The notes: a model not told the origin generated them from the letters alone. Positions 1 to 7,666 are shown, counted from the stretch's first letter. The stretch: DNA of 8,834 nt from an uncultured Planctomycetaceae bacterium (GCA_903885855.1 CAISKG010000341.1:1-8834); one strand, 5' to 3'. Program-made: numbers and translations.

Positions 1-2
1 CC

Positions 3-1448
3 GTCCGGCCCGGGGAGCGGTTCGACACCGCCATCCACACCACCGGCAGGATGCTCGACCCGCGCACCCGGCAGGGGAGCGCCTGGGCGACGCTGGCCAA
101 TCCGCCCGGCGCCGATGCCCGCTGGCTGCCGGGGATGACCGGCCGGGCGCTGATCGCCACCGCCCCGCCCGGCGAACGCGCGGCCGTGCCGGCCGGCGCG
201 ATCGTCGACAACGGCCTGGAACGATTCGTGCTCGTCGAGGAGGCGGCCACCGATCGCGGCCACGAGTACCGGCGGCAGGCCGTCGTCGTGGAGGGGATCG
301 ACGGCGACGTCGCCACCCTCGCCGACGGCGCCGTCTTCCCCGGCGACCGCGTGGTGACCACCGGCAGCCACGAGCTGGGGAGCCTGTTCGTGGCCGGGGT
401 GCTCCGCCTCGGCCCCGAGGCCGAGGCGGACATCGGCCTGCGCACCGAGACGGTGGGGCTCGGGAGCGTCGACGAGGTGCTCGAGTTCGACGCCACGGTG
501 GACGTGCCACCGGGATCGCGCACCAGCGCCGCGGCCCAGGTCGAGGGGCGGATCACGCGCCTCCTCGGCCGGGTCGGCCGGGAGGTGGCCGAGGGGGAGG
601 TGATCGCGGAGGTGGCGAGCCTGCGGGCGCTCGAGCTCCAGCGTGATCTCATCCAGGCCGCCTCCCAGCGCCGCTTCGCCGACGAGAACGTGGCCCGGCT
701 CGCGGAGCTCGACGCCGCCCAGAGCGTGCCGCGGAAGCGCCTCTGGGAGGCGCAGGCCGAGGCCCTCGCGCTCGCCGAGCGCGTCGAGGCGCTGGAACGG
801 TCGCTGCGCGGCATCGGGTTCCCGGCCGCCGAGACGGCGCGCATGGCCGCGGAGGGCGAGGTCTTCCCGGCGCTCGCCATCCGCGCGCCGGCGGCGGGGA
901 GCATCGTGCGCCTCGACGCCGTCGTCGGCGGTGTGATCGAGCCCGATCAGACCGTCGCGGAGATCCACGACGCCCGCCATGCCTGGCTGCGCGGCCACCT
1001 CACCGAGCGCGAGGTGGGCCGCCTCCAATCCCACGCGCCGGAGAACGCGGCACGCGTCCGCTTCGTGGCCCTCCCCGGCCGCGTCCTCGAGGGGCGGATC
1101 GTGCGGCGCGGCAACGTCATCGACCCCCGCCACCGGACCCTGCCGGTGTGGGTGGAGCTCGACGTGCCCCCCGGCGAGGTGCTGCAGCACGGCATGCTCG
1201 CGCGCGTGTCGCTGCCGCTCTCGCGCTCGGCGCCCGCGATCGCCGTGCCCCTCTCGGCGATCGCCCGGCAGGGGACGCGCGCGTACGTGTTCGTGCGCAC
1301 CGTCGACGGCGTGTTCCACCGGCGGCCGGTCGTCCTCGGCCCGGGCGACGACCGGATCGTGACCGTGCTCGACGGTCTCGAACCCGGTGCCACCGTCGCC
1401 GTGGCGGGCGTCGCCGGCCTGCAGACCGCCTGGGCCTCGATCCGCTGA
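3..1448 (+). CDS. RND efflux periplasmic adaptor with tandem adaptor modules (5' end off window)
   Basis: Membrane-fusion (CusB/CzcB-like) adaptor, which links an RND pump to an outer-membrane channel. The frame is open to the left edge, giving 481 visible residues. The first ATG, at 51, falls inside a beta-barrel motif and is not a real start. Visible residues 1-130 look like the end of one adaptor: a barrel motif (DPRTRQGSAW, then LPGM) and a membrane-proximal part ending FPGDRVVTTGSHELGSLF. Residues from about 132 form a second, complete adaptor: start motif LGPEAEADIGLRTETV, lipoyl half (AAQVEGRITRLLGRVGREVAEGEVIAEV), alpha-hairpin at about 206-285, second lipoyl half (IRAPAAGSIVRLDAVVGG), barrel (DPRHRTLPVWVELD, then GMLARV) and C-terminal domain (GLEPGATVAVAGVAGL). 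The two barrel/C-terminal parts visibly repeat each other. The stop lies 17 bases before the pump gene, so the two are co-transcribed. Family assignment is strong; substrate unknown. Confidence 0.9.
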   Translation, partial: VRPGERFDTAIHTTGRMLDPRTRQGSAWATLANPPGADARWLPGMTGRALIATAPPGERAAVPAGAIVDNGLERFVLVEEAATDRGHEYRRQAVVVEGIDGDVATLADGAVFPGDRVVTTGSHELGSLFVAGVLRLGPEAEADIGLRTETVGLGSVDEVLEFDATVDVPPGSRTSAAAQVEGRITRLLGRVGREVAEGEVIAEVASLRALELQRDLIQAASQRRFADENVARLAELDAAQSVPRKRLWEAQAEALALAERVEALERSLRGIGFPAAETARMAAEGEVFPALAIRAPAAGSIVRLDAVVGGVIEPDQTVAEIHDARHAWLRGHLTEREVGRLQSHAPENAARVRFVALPGRVLEGRIVRRGNVIDPRHRTLPVWVELDVPPGEVLQHGMLARVSLPLSRSAPAIAVPLSAIARQGTRAYVFVRTVDGVFHRRPVVLGPGDDRIVTVLDGLEPGATVAVAGVAGLQTAWASIR

Positions 1449-1465
1449 CCGTCCGGAGCCGCCCC

Positions 1466-4400
1466 GTGCTCGACGCCATCATCGCCTTCTCGCTGCGGAA
1501 CCGGCTGCTCGTCCTCGTGGCGGCGGCGGCGGTGGCGATCGCCGGCGCCGCGGCGCTCGGCCGGATGCCGATCGACGTCTTCCCCGACCTGAACCGCCCC
1601 ACCGTGACGGTGATGACCGAGGCCCCGGGACTCGCGCCGGAGGAGGTGGAGACGCTCGTCACCCGGCAGCTCGAATACCTCGTCAACGGCGCCACCGGCG
1701 TGCGCCGCGTGCGGTCGGCCTCGGGGATCGGCCTCTCGATCGTGTGGGTGGAGTTCGAATGGGGCACCGACGTCTTCCGCGACCGGCAGATCGTGGCCGA
1801 GAAGCTCCAGCTGGCCCGCGAGCGTCTCCCGGCCGACGCGGTGCCGGTGCTCGCGCCGGTGTCGTCGATCATGGGGGAGATCATGCTCCTCGGGCTCCGC
1901 GACACGCGCGCCCCGGCCGACGCCGACGCCGCCAGGGAGCAGGGGCTCTCGCTCCGCACGATGGCCGAGTTCACGATCCGCAACCGGCTCCTGGCGCTCG
2001 AGGGGGTGGCCCAGGTGACGGTGATGGGGGGGATCCTCAAGCAGTACCAGATCATCACCTCGCCGGCGCGGCTGGCCGCGCAGGACGTCACGCTGCGGCA
2101 GCTGGTGGACGCGGCCGGCCGGGCCAACGCCATCGCCGGCGGCGGCGTGATGGAGCGCGGCACCCGGGAGTCGCTGATCCGCATCAGCGGGCAGTCGTAC
2201 ACGCCCGCCGAGATCGGCGACACGGCGGTGGTGTGGCGCGAGCCCCGGCCCGTGCTCGTCAAGGACGTCGCCGACGTGGCCTTCGGCGGGCCCGTGAAAC
2301 GCGGCGACGGCGCGGTGCAGGTGAAGCGGGAGGGGGTCGTCGAGGGGGGCTCCGCGGTGATCCTCGCGGTGCAGAAGCAGCCCGGGGCCGACACCCTCGC
2401 GCTCGACCGCCGCATCGACGCCGTCCTCGACGGGCTCGAGGCCGAGCTCCCCGCGGGGATGACGCTCGAGCGCGGCGTCTTCCGGCAGTCGGAGTTCATC
2501 CGCGCCGCGGTGGACAACGTCGTCGAGGCGGTCCGCGACGGCGCGATCTGGGTGGTCGTGGTGCTGTTCCTCTTCATGTGGAACCTGCGCGTGAGCACCG
2601 CGGCGCTCGTGGCCATGCCGCTCTCGATCCTGTCCACGATCCTCGTCTTCCGGGCCTGCGGCACGACGATCAACACCATGACGCTCGGCGGCATCGCCGT
2701 GGCGATCGGCGACCTCGTCGACGATTCGATCGTGGACATCGAGAACATCTACCGCCGCCTCCGGGAGAACCGGCGTCTGCCGAAGCCGGAGCATCCCCTG
2801 CGCGTGGTCTTCCGGGCCTCGACCGAGGTGCGCAACTCCATCGTCTACGCCACGCTCATCGTGGCGCTCGTGGCCCTGCCGCTGTTCTCGCTCTCCGGGC
2901 TCGAGGGGCGCCTGTTCGCGCCGCTGGGCTTCGCCTACATCGTGTCGCTGCTCTGCTCGCTGGCCGTCTCGCTCACGGTGACGCCGGTGCTCGGCTATTA
3001 CCTCCTGGGCCGGTCGCGGCTCCTCGACGAGGCACGGGATTCGATCCTCCTCCGCTTCCTCAAGCGGATCGACGAGGCCGTCTTGCGGGTGACGCTGCGC
3101 CACGCCCGGGCGGTGCTGGCGGTGGTGGCGGTGGCGGTGGCGGCGAGCGTGGCGATGCTCGGCTGGATGGGGGGGGAGTTCCTCCCGGCCTTCAACGAGG
3201 GGACGCTCACGATCGGCGTCCAGACCGAGCCGGGCACCAGCCTCGCCGAGAGCGCCCGCGTCGCCCGGCGCGTCGAGGCGCTGGTCCTCGAGGTGCCCGA
3301 GGTGGCGAGCGTGGCGAGGCGCACCGGCCGGGCCGAGCTCGACGAGCACGCCGAGGGGGTCCACTCCTCGGAGATCGACGTGCGGCTGCTGCCGCACGAG
3401 CGCCCCCTGCCGGGCGGATTCGCCGCGGCCCTGCGGCTGGTGCCCGTGCTGCACCTGTGGGGCAGCGAGCGTGTCGGCCGGCCGCGCGAGGCGGTGGTGG
3501 CCGACATCCGCGAGCGCATCACCGACATCCCCTCGGTGCGGCTCAACATCGGCCAGCCGATCTCCCACCGCCTCGATCACATCCTCTCCGGCGTCCGGGC
3601 GCAGGTGGTGGTGAAGGTGTCCGGCCCCGACCTGCGCGAGCTGCGCGCGGCCGCGGCCGACGTCGAGGGGCGGATGCACGACATCCCCGGCGTGGTCGAC
3701 CTGCAGATGGAGCCGCAGGTGGAGATCCCCCAGGTGCGCCTGCGCGTCGACCACCGCGAGGCGGCGCGACACGGCCTCGCCCCCGGCGACGTGGCCGAGC
3801 TCCTCGAGACCGCCTACAAGGGGCGCGTGGTGTCGCAGGTGTTCGACGAGGAGCGCGCGGCGGACGTCGTGGTGTGGTACGACGAGGCGTCGCGGTCGAG
3901 CCCGTCGATCATCCACGAGACGATCCTCGACACCCCCTCCGGACGGCGCGTGGCCCTCGGAGAGGTGGCGGAGGTGCTCGACACCACCGGCCCCAACACC
4001 ATCAACCGCGAGGACGTGCGCCGGCGGATCGTGGTCTCCTGCAACGTCGCCGGCCGCGACCTCTCCGGCGTGGTGCGCGACGTCGAGGGGGCGCTCGAGC
4101 CGGTTCGGGAGCGCCTCCGAGGGCTCGAGGGGGGCTACGCGGTCGATCTCGGCGGGCAGTTCGAGGCCCAGGCCGAGGCCACGCTGCGGCTCCTCCTGCT
4201 CGGGTCGGCCGCGGTGGCGGGGGTCTTCCTCCTGCTCTGCCGGGCGCTGGGATCGTGGCGGGCGGCGCTGCAGGTGCTCGCCAACGTGCCCCTGGCGGCG
4301 CTGGGGTCGGTGGTGGCGCTGCTGATCGTCAACCAGCCGACGTCCGAGGCGCTGGCCGCGGCGAGCGTGTGGGAATGGCCGCGCGTCTGGGCCTCGGCCA

Positions 4401-4831
4401 CGAAGCTCTCGGTGGCCCACTGGGTGGGGTTCATCACGCTCGTCGGCATCGTGAGCCGCAACGGCATCATGATGATCTCCCACTACATCCACCTCATGGA
4501 GGAGGAGGGGGAGCCCTTCGGCGAGGCGATGGTGATCCGCGGGAGCCTCGAGCGGCTGGCGCCGGTGCTGATGACCGCCTTCACCTCGTTCTTCGGCCTC
4601 CTCCCGCTCCTCTTCGGGGCCGGTCAACCCGGCAAGGAGATCCTCTACCCGCTCACCGTGGTGGTGTTCGGCGGGATGCTCGGCTCCACGCTCCTCGACC
4701 AGATCGTGACGCCGGCGCTCTTTCACCTCTTCGGAGCCCGCGTCGCGGGCGGTCGTCCCGACGCCACGGTCTCCGGCGATCGGCCCGTGCACGATCCTTC
4801 GCCGAGCGTGCCCGGGCCGTTCGACCTCTGA
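1466..4831 (+). CDS. RND efflux pump permease, CusA/CzcA-like
   Basis: Inner-membrane proton-driven exporter of the heavy-metal-efflux RND type, 1121 residues, slightly longer than typical CusA/CzcA. The start is GTG 1466, with GGAG at 1455-1458 seven bases before it, giving the classic N-terminus LDAIIAFSLRNRLLVL. About 12 membrane spans are visible: one at 14-32, a block at 358-514, one at 548-566, and a block at 907-1086, with two large periplasmic regions between. Family motifs include MPIDVFPDLNRPTV, GGEFLPAFNEG (569-579) and VGFITLVGIVSRNGIMMISHY. The TM4 motif GDLVDDSIVDIEN (415-427) holds D419 and E426, equivalent to the proton-relay D408 and E415 of CzcA. The D402 position is Ala413, as in CusA. 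The CusA copper-binding Met573 and Met623 positions align by eye with Gly and Ser, so Cu/Ag export is not supported. There is an apparent extra segment at about 955-980 between two C-terminal spans. It works with the adaptor just upstream; no outer-membrane channel gene is visible. Confidence 0.93.
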   Translation: MLDAIIAFSLRNRLLVLVAAAAVAIAGAAALGRMPIDVFPDLNRPTVTVMTEAPGLAPEEVETLVTRQLEYLVNGATGVRRVRSASGIGLSIVWVEFEWGTDVFRDRQIVAEKLQLARERLPADAVPVLAPVSSIMGEIMLLGLRDTRAPADADAAREQGLSLRTMAEFTIRNRLLALEGVAQVTVMGGILKQYQIITSPARLAAQDVTLRQLVDAAGRANAIAGGGVMERGTRESLIRISGQSYTPAEIGDTAVVWREPRPVLVKDVADVAFGGPVKRGDGAVQVKREGVVEGGSAVILAVQKQPGADTLALDRRIDAVLDGLEAELPAGMTLERGVFRQSEFIRAAVDNVVEAVRDGAIWVVVVLFLFMWNLRVSTAALVAMPLSILSTILVFRACGTTINTMTLGGIAVAIGDLVDDSIVDIENIYRRLRENRRLPKPEHPLRVVFRASTEVRNSIVYATLIVALVALPLFSLSGLEGRLFAPLGFAYIVSLLCSLAVSLTVTPVLGYYLLGRSRLLDEARDSILLRFLKRIDEAVLRVTLRHARAVLAVVAVAVAASVAMLGWMGGEFLPAFNEGTLTIGVQTEPGTSLAESARVARRVEALVLEVPEVASVARRTGRAELDEHAEGVHSSEIDVRLLPHERPLPGGFAAALRLVPVLHLWGSERVGRPREAVVADIRERITDIPSVRLNIGQPISHRLDHILSGVRAQVVVKVSGPDLRELRAAAADVEGRMHDIPGVVDLQMEPQVEIPQVRLRVDHREAARHGLAPGDVAELLETAYKGRVVSQVFDEERAADVVVWYDEASRSSPSIIHETILDTPSGRRVALGEVAEVLDTTGPNTINREDVRRRIVVSCNVAGRDLSGVVRDVEGALEPVRERLRGLEGGYAVDLGGQFEAQAEATLRLLLLGSAAVAGVFLLLCRALGSWRAALQVLANVPLAALGSVVALLIVNQPTSEALAAASVWEWPRVWASATKLSVAHWVGFITLVGIVSRNGIMMISHYIHLMEEEGEPFGEAMVIRGSLERLAPVLMTAFTSFFGLLPLLFGAGQPGKEILYPLTVVVFGGMLGSTLLDQIVTPALFHLFGARVAGGRPDATVSGDRPVHDPSPSVPGPFDL

Positions 4832-4895
4832 CCGACGACGCTGGCCCCTGCCGGGCGGCGTCCCGAGTCGGCCGGTATCCCGTTCGGCGGCTTGC

Positions 4896-4901
4896 TAGGC
4901 T
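4896..4901 (+). promoter_or_regulatory. possible -10 box before the histidine kinase
   Basis: TAGGCT within TTGCTAGGCTTGGG is one of few A/T-containing spots in the 130-base gap after the pump gene. A transcript starting about 7 bases downstream would give a leader of about 54 bases to the chosen GTG at 4962. I see no convincing -35 box. A similar box, TAGAGT, precedes the gene at 7667. Tentative. Confidence 0.3.
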
Positions 4902-4950
4902 TGGGTGGTGCAGACGGGACCATGGCCGCCGCGGCGGTCTTCCCCCGAGC

Positions 4951-4955
4951 GGAGG
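4951..4955 (+). promoter_or_regulatory. ribosome binding site deciding the kinase start
   Basis: GGAGG, six bases before GTG 4962. It favours that start over the in-frame GTGs at 4905 and 4908, which have no Shine-Dalgarno sequence, lie right beside the -10-like box, and would add an Arg/Pro-rich stretch before the signal segment. Confidence 0.65.
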
Positions 4956-4961
4956 CCGAGC

Positions 4962-6866
4962 GTGGAATTTCCGGTGAAGGGCGTCCGATCGTGCGTCGGG
5001 CGGGGCGCGATCGCCGTCGCGCTCGCGGTCGTCGCGCCCCTCGCCGGCGTGGTGGCCGGCGGCGCCCCCGACGCCCCCGGGCCCGCGGGGCCGGGCGGCC
5101 GGATCCTCGTGTTCGACGAGCAGGGGCAGACACGCCCGGCCTTCGTGCAATTCATGGAGGGATTCCGCGCGGGCTACGCCGAGGGGGGCGGGCAGCGGGA
5201 GGTGTTCGTCGAGAACCTCGACATGGCCCGTCTCGGTCGCGTCGGCGGGGATGCCGATACGGCCGCCGCGTGGCTCGTCGAGAAATACCGGGATCGCCCC
5301 TTCGACGTCCTCGTGCCCACGACCGTCGTGACGCGCGACATCGTCGTCGCCGACCGCGATCGCCTCGCTCCACGGGGGCGGATCATCGCCGTGGAGCGCG
5401 TCAGCGAGGAGCCCGACCGATCCGATCGACCGGGCGATCCGAACGACGGCGCGGTGAGGATCCTGCCGACGGAGGCCGACACCGTGGCGCTCGTCCGCCG
5501 CCTGCTGCCGCTCACGTCGCGCGTGGTGTTCATCGGCGAGACCGCCCACCACGCCACGTTCACCTCGAGCCAGATGGCACGGGTCCGCGACGCCGTCCTC
5601 GCCGCGGGCCTCGAGTACGAGCCGATCCTCGACCTGCCCGTCGAGGAGCTCCTCGTGCGGCTGCGCGACGAGCCCGCCGGCACGGCCGTCATCTATGCCG
5701 GGTACTGGCGCGGCGAGCGCGGTCGGGCCTCCTTCCCGGCGGAGGTGCTCCGGTCGCTGGCGGCGGAGTCGAACCTGCCGTTCTTCGGCATGCTCGACAC
5801 CTACGTGGGCCGCGGCGCCGTCGGGGGGGTGTGCTTCGACACGCACGCGATCGGTGTGGCGGCCGGCCGGCTGGCCGCCGCGACGCCCGACGGCGCGCCG
5901 TTCGCCTCGATCGACGTCGCGCCGGTGTGCCGCGTCGACGGCCCCCTGCTCGCACGCTTCGGGATTCCCGACTCCCGTCTGCCGCCGGACTGCGTGGTGA
6001 TCAACAGGGAGCCCACGCTCTGGAGCCGCTACCGCTGGCAGATCCTCGCCGGCGCGGCGCTGGTGGCCGTCGAGACCGCGCTGATCGCGGCGCTGTTGGC
6101 GCAGTCGCGGCTCCGCCGTAGGGCGGAGCGGCTGGTGAGCGAGCAGCGCGACCAGATCACCCATGCGGGGCGGGTGTCGATGCTCGGCCAGTTCGCCGCC
6201 TCGTTGGCCCACGAACTCGGGCAGCCGCTCGGCGCGATCCTCAACAACGTCGAGGCGGCCACCCTCCTCCTCCGCGACGACCGATCCGAGAATGCCGCCG
6301 AGCTGCGGGCGATCCTGGCCGACATCGCCGCCGACGACGCCCGGGCCGGCGTGGTGCTCGACCGCATCCGCTTCATGGTGCGCCGCCAGCGATTCTCGCC
6401 GGGGCCGGTCGACGTTCCGGCGCTGCTCAGGGCGGTGTTGTCGCTCGCCGGGCCGAGGCTCGGGGCGGAGCGGGTCGAGGTCGGCGTGACGTGCGACCCC
6501 GAGCTGCCCCTGGTGGCGGGCGACGAGGTGCTCCTTCAGCAGGCGCTGCTCAACCTCGTTGGCAACTCGGCCGACGCGATCCGGGCCACCGCGGGCGGCC
6601 GCCAGCAGCCGGGAGCGATCAGCATCCGGGCCCGCCGTGAGCGGGATTCGGTGGAACTCGCGGTGATCGACAACGGGGGCGGTATCGCCGATCCTATGCT
6701 GGAGCAGGTTCTGGAGCCGTTCCAGTCGACGAAGAGCGACGGGCTCGGCATGGGGCTGCCGATCGTGCGGGCGATCGCCGAGCAGCACGACGGCACCCTC
6801 CGGCTGGAGAACGAACCGGGCCGCGGGCTCACGGTGAGCCTGCGCGTGCCCGTGTGGAGGGAGTGA
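4962..6866 (+). CDS. sensor histidine kinase with periplasmic-binding-protein-like sensor domain
   Basis: Membrane sensor kinase of a two-component system, 634 residues from GTG 4962. Residues about 14-34 are a hydrophobic signal or first membrane segment. Residues about 45-349 form a periplasmic alpha/beta domain, beginning GGRILVFDEQGQTRPAF and ending SRLPPDCVVINREPTLWSRY, resembling the ABC-type solute-binding-protein domains that some sensor kinases carry. A second span lies at 359-381, followed by a short charged linker with no HAMP domain evident. The kinase core is complete: H-box SLAHELGQPLGAILNN with phospho-acceptor His417; N-box LLNLVGNSADAI with Asn531/Asn535; G1 VIDNGGGI with Asp570; F-box EPFQSTK; G2 GLGMGLPI near 594. 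It should autophosphorylate on His417 and pass phosphate to the regulator encoded 11 bases downstream. The sensor domain has three cysteines (291, 323, 344) of unknown meaning. The ligand is not predictable. Starting at GTG 4905 would add 19 residues and is less likely. Confidence 0.92.
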   Translation: MEFPVKGVRSCVGRGAIAVALAVVAPLAGVVAGGAPDAPGPAGPGGRILVFDEQGQTRPAFVQFMEGFRAGYAEGGGQREVFVENLDMARLGRVGGDADTAAAWLVEKYRDRPFDVLVPTTVVTRDIVVADRDRLAPRGRIIAVERVSEEPDRSDRPGDPNDGAVRILPTEADTVALVRRLLPLTSRVVFIGETAHHATFTSSQMARVRDAVLAAGLEYEPILDLPVEELLVRLRDEPAGTAVIYAGYWRGERGRASFPAEVLRSLAAESNLPFFGMLDTYVGRGAVGGVCFDTHAIGVAAGRLAAATPDGAPFASIDVAPVCRVDGPLLARFGIPDSRLPPDCVVINREPTLWSRYRWQILAGAALVAVETALIAALLAQSRLRRRAERLVSEQRDQITHAGRVSMLGQFAASLAHELGQPLGAILNNVEAATLLLRDDRSENAAELRAILADIAADDARAGVVLDRIRFMVRRQRFSPGPVDVPALLRAVLSLAGPRLGAERVEVGVTCDPELPLVAGDEVLLQQALLNLVGNSADAIRATAGGRQQPGAISIRARRERDSVELAVIDNGGGIADPMLEQVLEPFQSTKSDGLGMGLPIVRAIAEQHDGTLRLENEPGRGLTVSLRVPVWRE

Positions 6867-6877
6867 GGAGATCCGGC

Positions 6878-7546
6878 ATGCCCCCGATCGTCCACGTCGT
6901 CGACGACGACGAGTCTTTCCTGCGCAGCATGGCCCGGCGCCTGCGCGGCCATGGCTACACCGTGGCCACCCATGCTTCAGTGGACCGATTTCTCGATCGG
7001 CCCGATCCCGAGAAGCCGGGCTGCGTGCTCGCCGACCTGCAGATGCCCGAGCGCGACGGCTTCGATCTCCAGGAATCGCTGGCGAGATCGCCCCACCCGC
7101 TGCCGGTGGTGTTCGTGACCGGCAAGGGGGACATCCCCACGACCGTGCGCGCGATGCGCGGCGGCGCCGAGGATTTTCTCACCAAGCGCGCGAGCGCCGA
7201 GGATCTCCGGGCCGCGATCGACCGGGCGATCGACCGCGACGCCCGCGAGCGGTCGGAGCGGATGCGGGCCGCCGAGGCGCGAAACAAGATCGCGCAGCTC
7301 AGCGAACGTGAGCTGCAGATGCTGCTCGGGGTGGTGAAGGGGATGCAGAACCGGGAGATGGCGGAGGCCTACGGGCTCGCCGAACGGACGGTGAAATACC
7401 ACCGCTCCGCCCTCACCCGCCGCCTCGACCTCTACACCTCGGTCGACCTGCAGCGGCTCGTCCAGGAAGCCGGGCTGTCGATCGCCGACCTCGCGGACCT
7501 CGTGGACGCCGCCGCCGCTCGAGAGCCGCCCCGCTCCCCCGCCTGA
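6878..7546 (+). CDS. FixJ/NarL-type response regulator (REC + LuxR HTH)
   Basis: Cytoplasmic DNA-binding regulator, 222 residues, the partner of the kinase just upstream. The receiver domain (1-115) has acidic residues Asp9-Asp11, phospho-acceptor Asp53 in LADLQMPERDG, Thr81 in VFVTGKGD, and Lys103. The residue after Lys103 is Arg, where most receivers have Pro. A charged linker (116-138) leads to a LuxR-type helix-turn-helix: LSERELQMLLGVVKG, then NREMAEAYGLAERTVKYHRS (about 141-195). ATG 6878 is chosen because GAGGAG at 6865-6870 lies seven bases before it, overlapping the kinase stop codon. That also suggests translational coupling. A GTG at 6854 is in frame but has a weaker context. Targets are unknown; the neighbouring pump operon and the exported protein gene at 7667 are the obvious candidates by position. 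Confidence 0.94.
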   Translation: MPPIVHVVDDDESFLRSMARRLRGHGYTVATHASVDRFLDRPDPEKPGCVLADLQMPERDGFDLQESLARSPHPLPVVFVTGKGDIPTTVRAMRGGAEDFLTKRASAEDLRAAIDRAIDRDARERSERMRAAEARNKIAQLSERELQMLLGVVKGMQNREMAEAYGLAERTVKYHRSALTRRLDLYTSVDLQRLVQEAGLSIADLADLVDAAAAREPPRSPA

Positions 7547-7570
7547 CCGGCGCCCCTCGGCAGGGGAGCG
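7532..7570 (+). other. inverted repeat across the end of the regulator gene
   Basis: CGCTCCCC (7532-7539) and its exact reverse complement GGGGAGCG (7563-7570) enclose the regulator's stop codon. They could form an 8-bp stem with a 23-base loop. An alternative 5-bp hairpin (CCCCT 7553-7557 with AGGGG 7562-7566) overlaps it. No T-tract follows, so it is at best a weak or factor-dependent terminator or an RNA-stability hairpin for the kinase-regulator message. Confidence 0.3.
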
Positions 7571-7572
7571 TG

Positions 7573-7578
7573 TAGAGT
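7573..7578 (+). promoter_or_regulatory. possible -10 box before the HbpS-like gene
   Basis: TAGAGT in GTGTAGAGTGTGG, inside an otherwise GC-rich 120-base gap. It would give a leader of about 80 bases to ATG 7667. There is no clear -35 box. It resembles the TAGGCT box before the kinase, which suggests the exported protein can be transcribed separately from the two-component genes. Confidence 0.35.
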
Positions 7579-7655
7579 GTGGCCCGACCCCGGCAGCGAG
7601 CGGATCAGGGACTCCGCTCCCCGGGGCACCCGGACAACCCTCCGGCACCCGGAGC

Positions 7656-7660
7656 AGGAG
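7656..7660 (+). promoter_or_regulatory. ribosome binding site deciding the start at 7667
   Basis: AGGAG, six bases before ATG 7667. Starting there puts a clean signal peptide at the N-terminus; an earlier in-frame GTG at 7577 would add 30 polar residues and overlaps the -10-like box. Confidence 0.7.
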
Positions 7661-7666
7661 CCCTCC

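Noticed and set aside
3118..3153. Repetitive GTGGCG-like stretch
   Set aside because: It encodes a Val/Ala-rich membrane span; the repetition follows from codon bias and not from a tandem-repeat element.
3169..3176. Run of eight G bases in the pump gene
   Set aside because: A possible slippage or sequencing-error site, but the frame is intact and encodes the expected WMGGEF motif, so no frameshift is indicated.
947..4792. A 1281-codon open frame on the minus strand opposite the adaptor and pump genes
   Set aside because: Its product is His/Arg/Asp-rich low-complexity sequence with no domain, as expected opposite a high-GC coding strand. The + strand genes have clear family motifs across the same bases.
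1387..4977. A 1196-codon + strand frame overlapping the pump gene
   Set aside because: Arg/Ala/Gly/Pro-rich translation without hydrophobic segments; an out-of-frame shadow of the pump.
4653..6788. A 711-codon minus-strand open frame opposite the kinase
   Set aside because: Same artefact of high GC; composition is Arg/His/Pro-rich and it is antisense to a complete histidine kinase.
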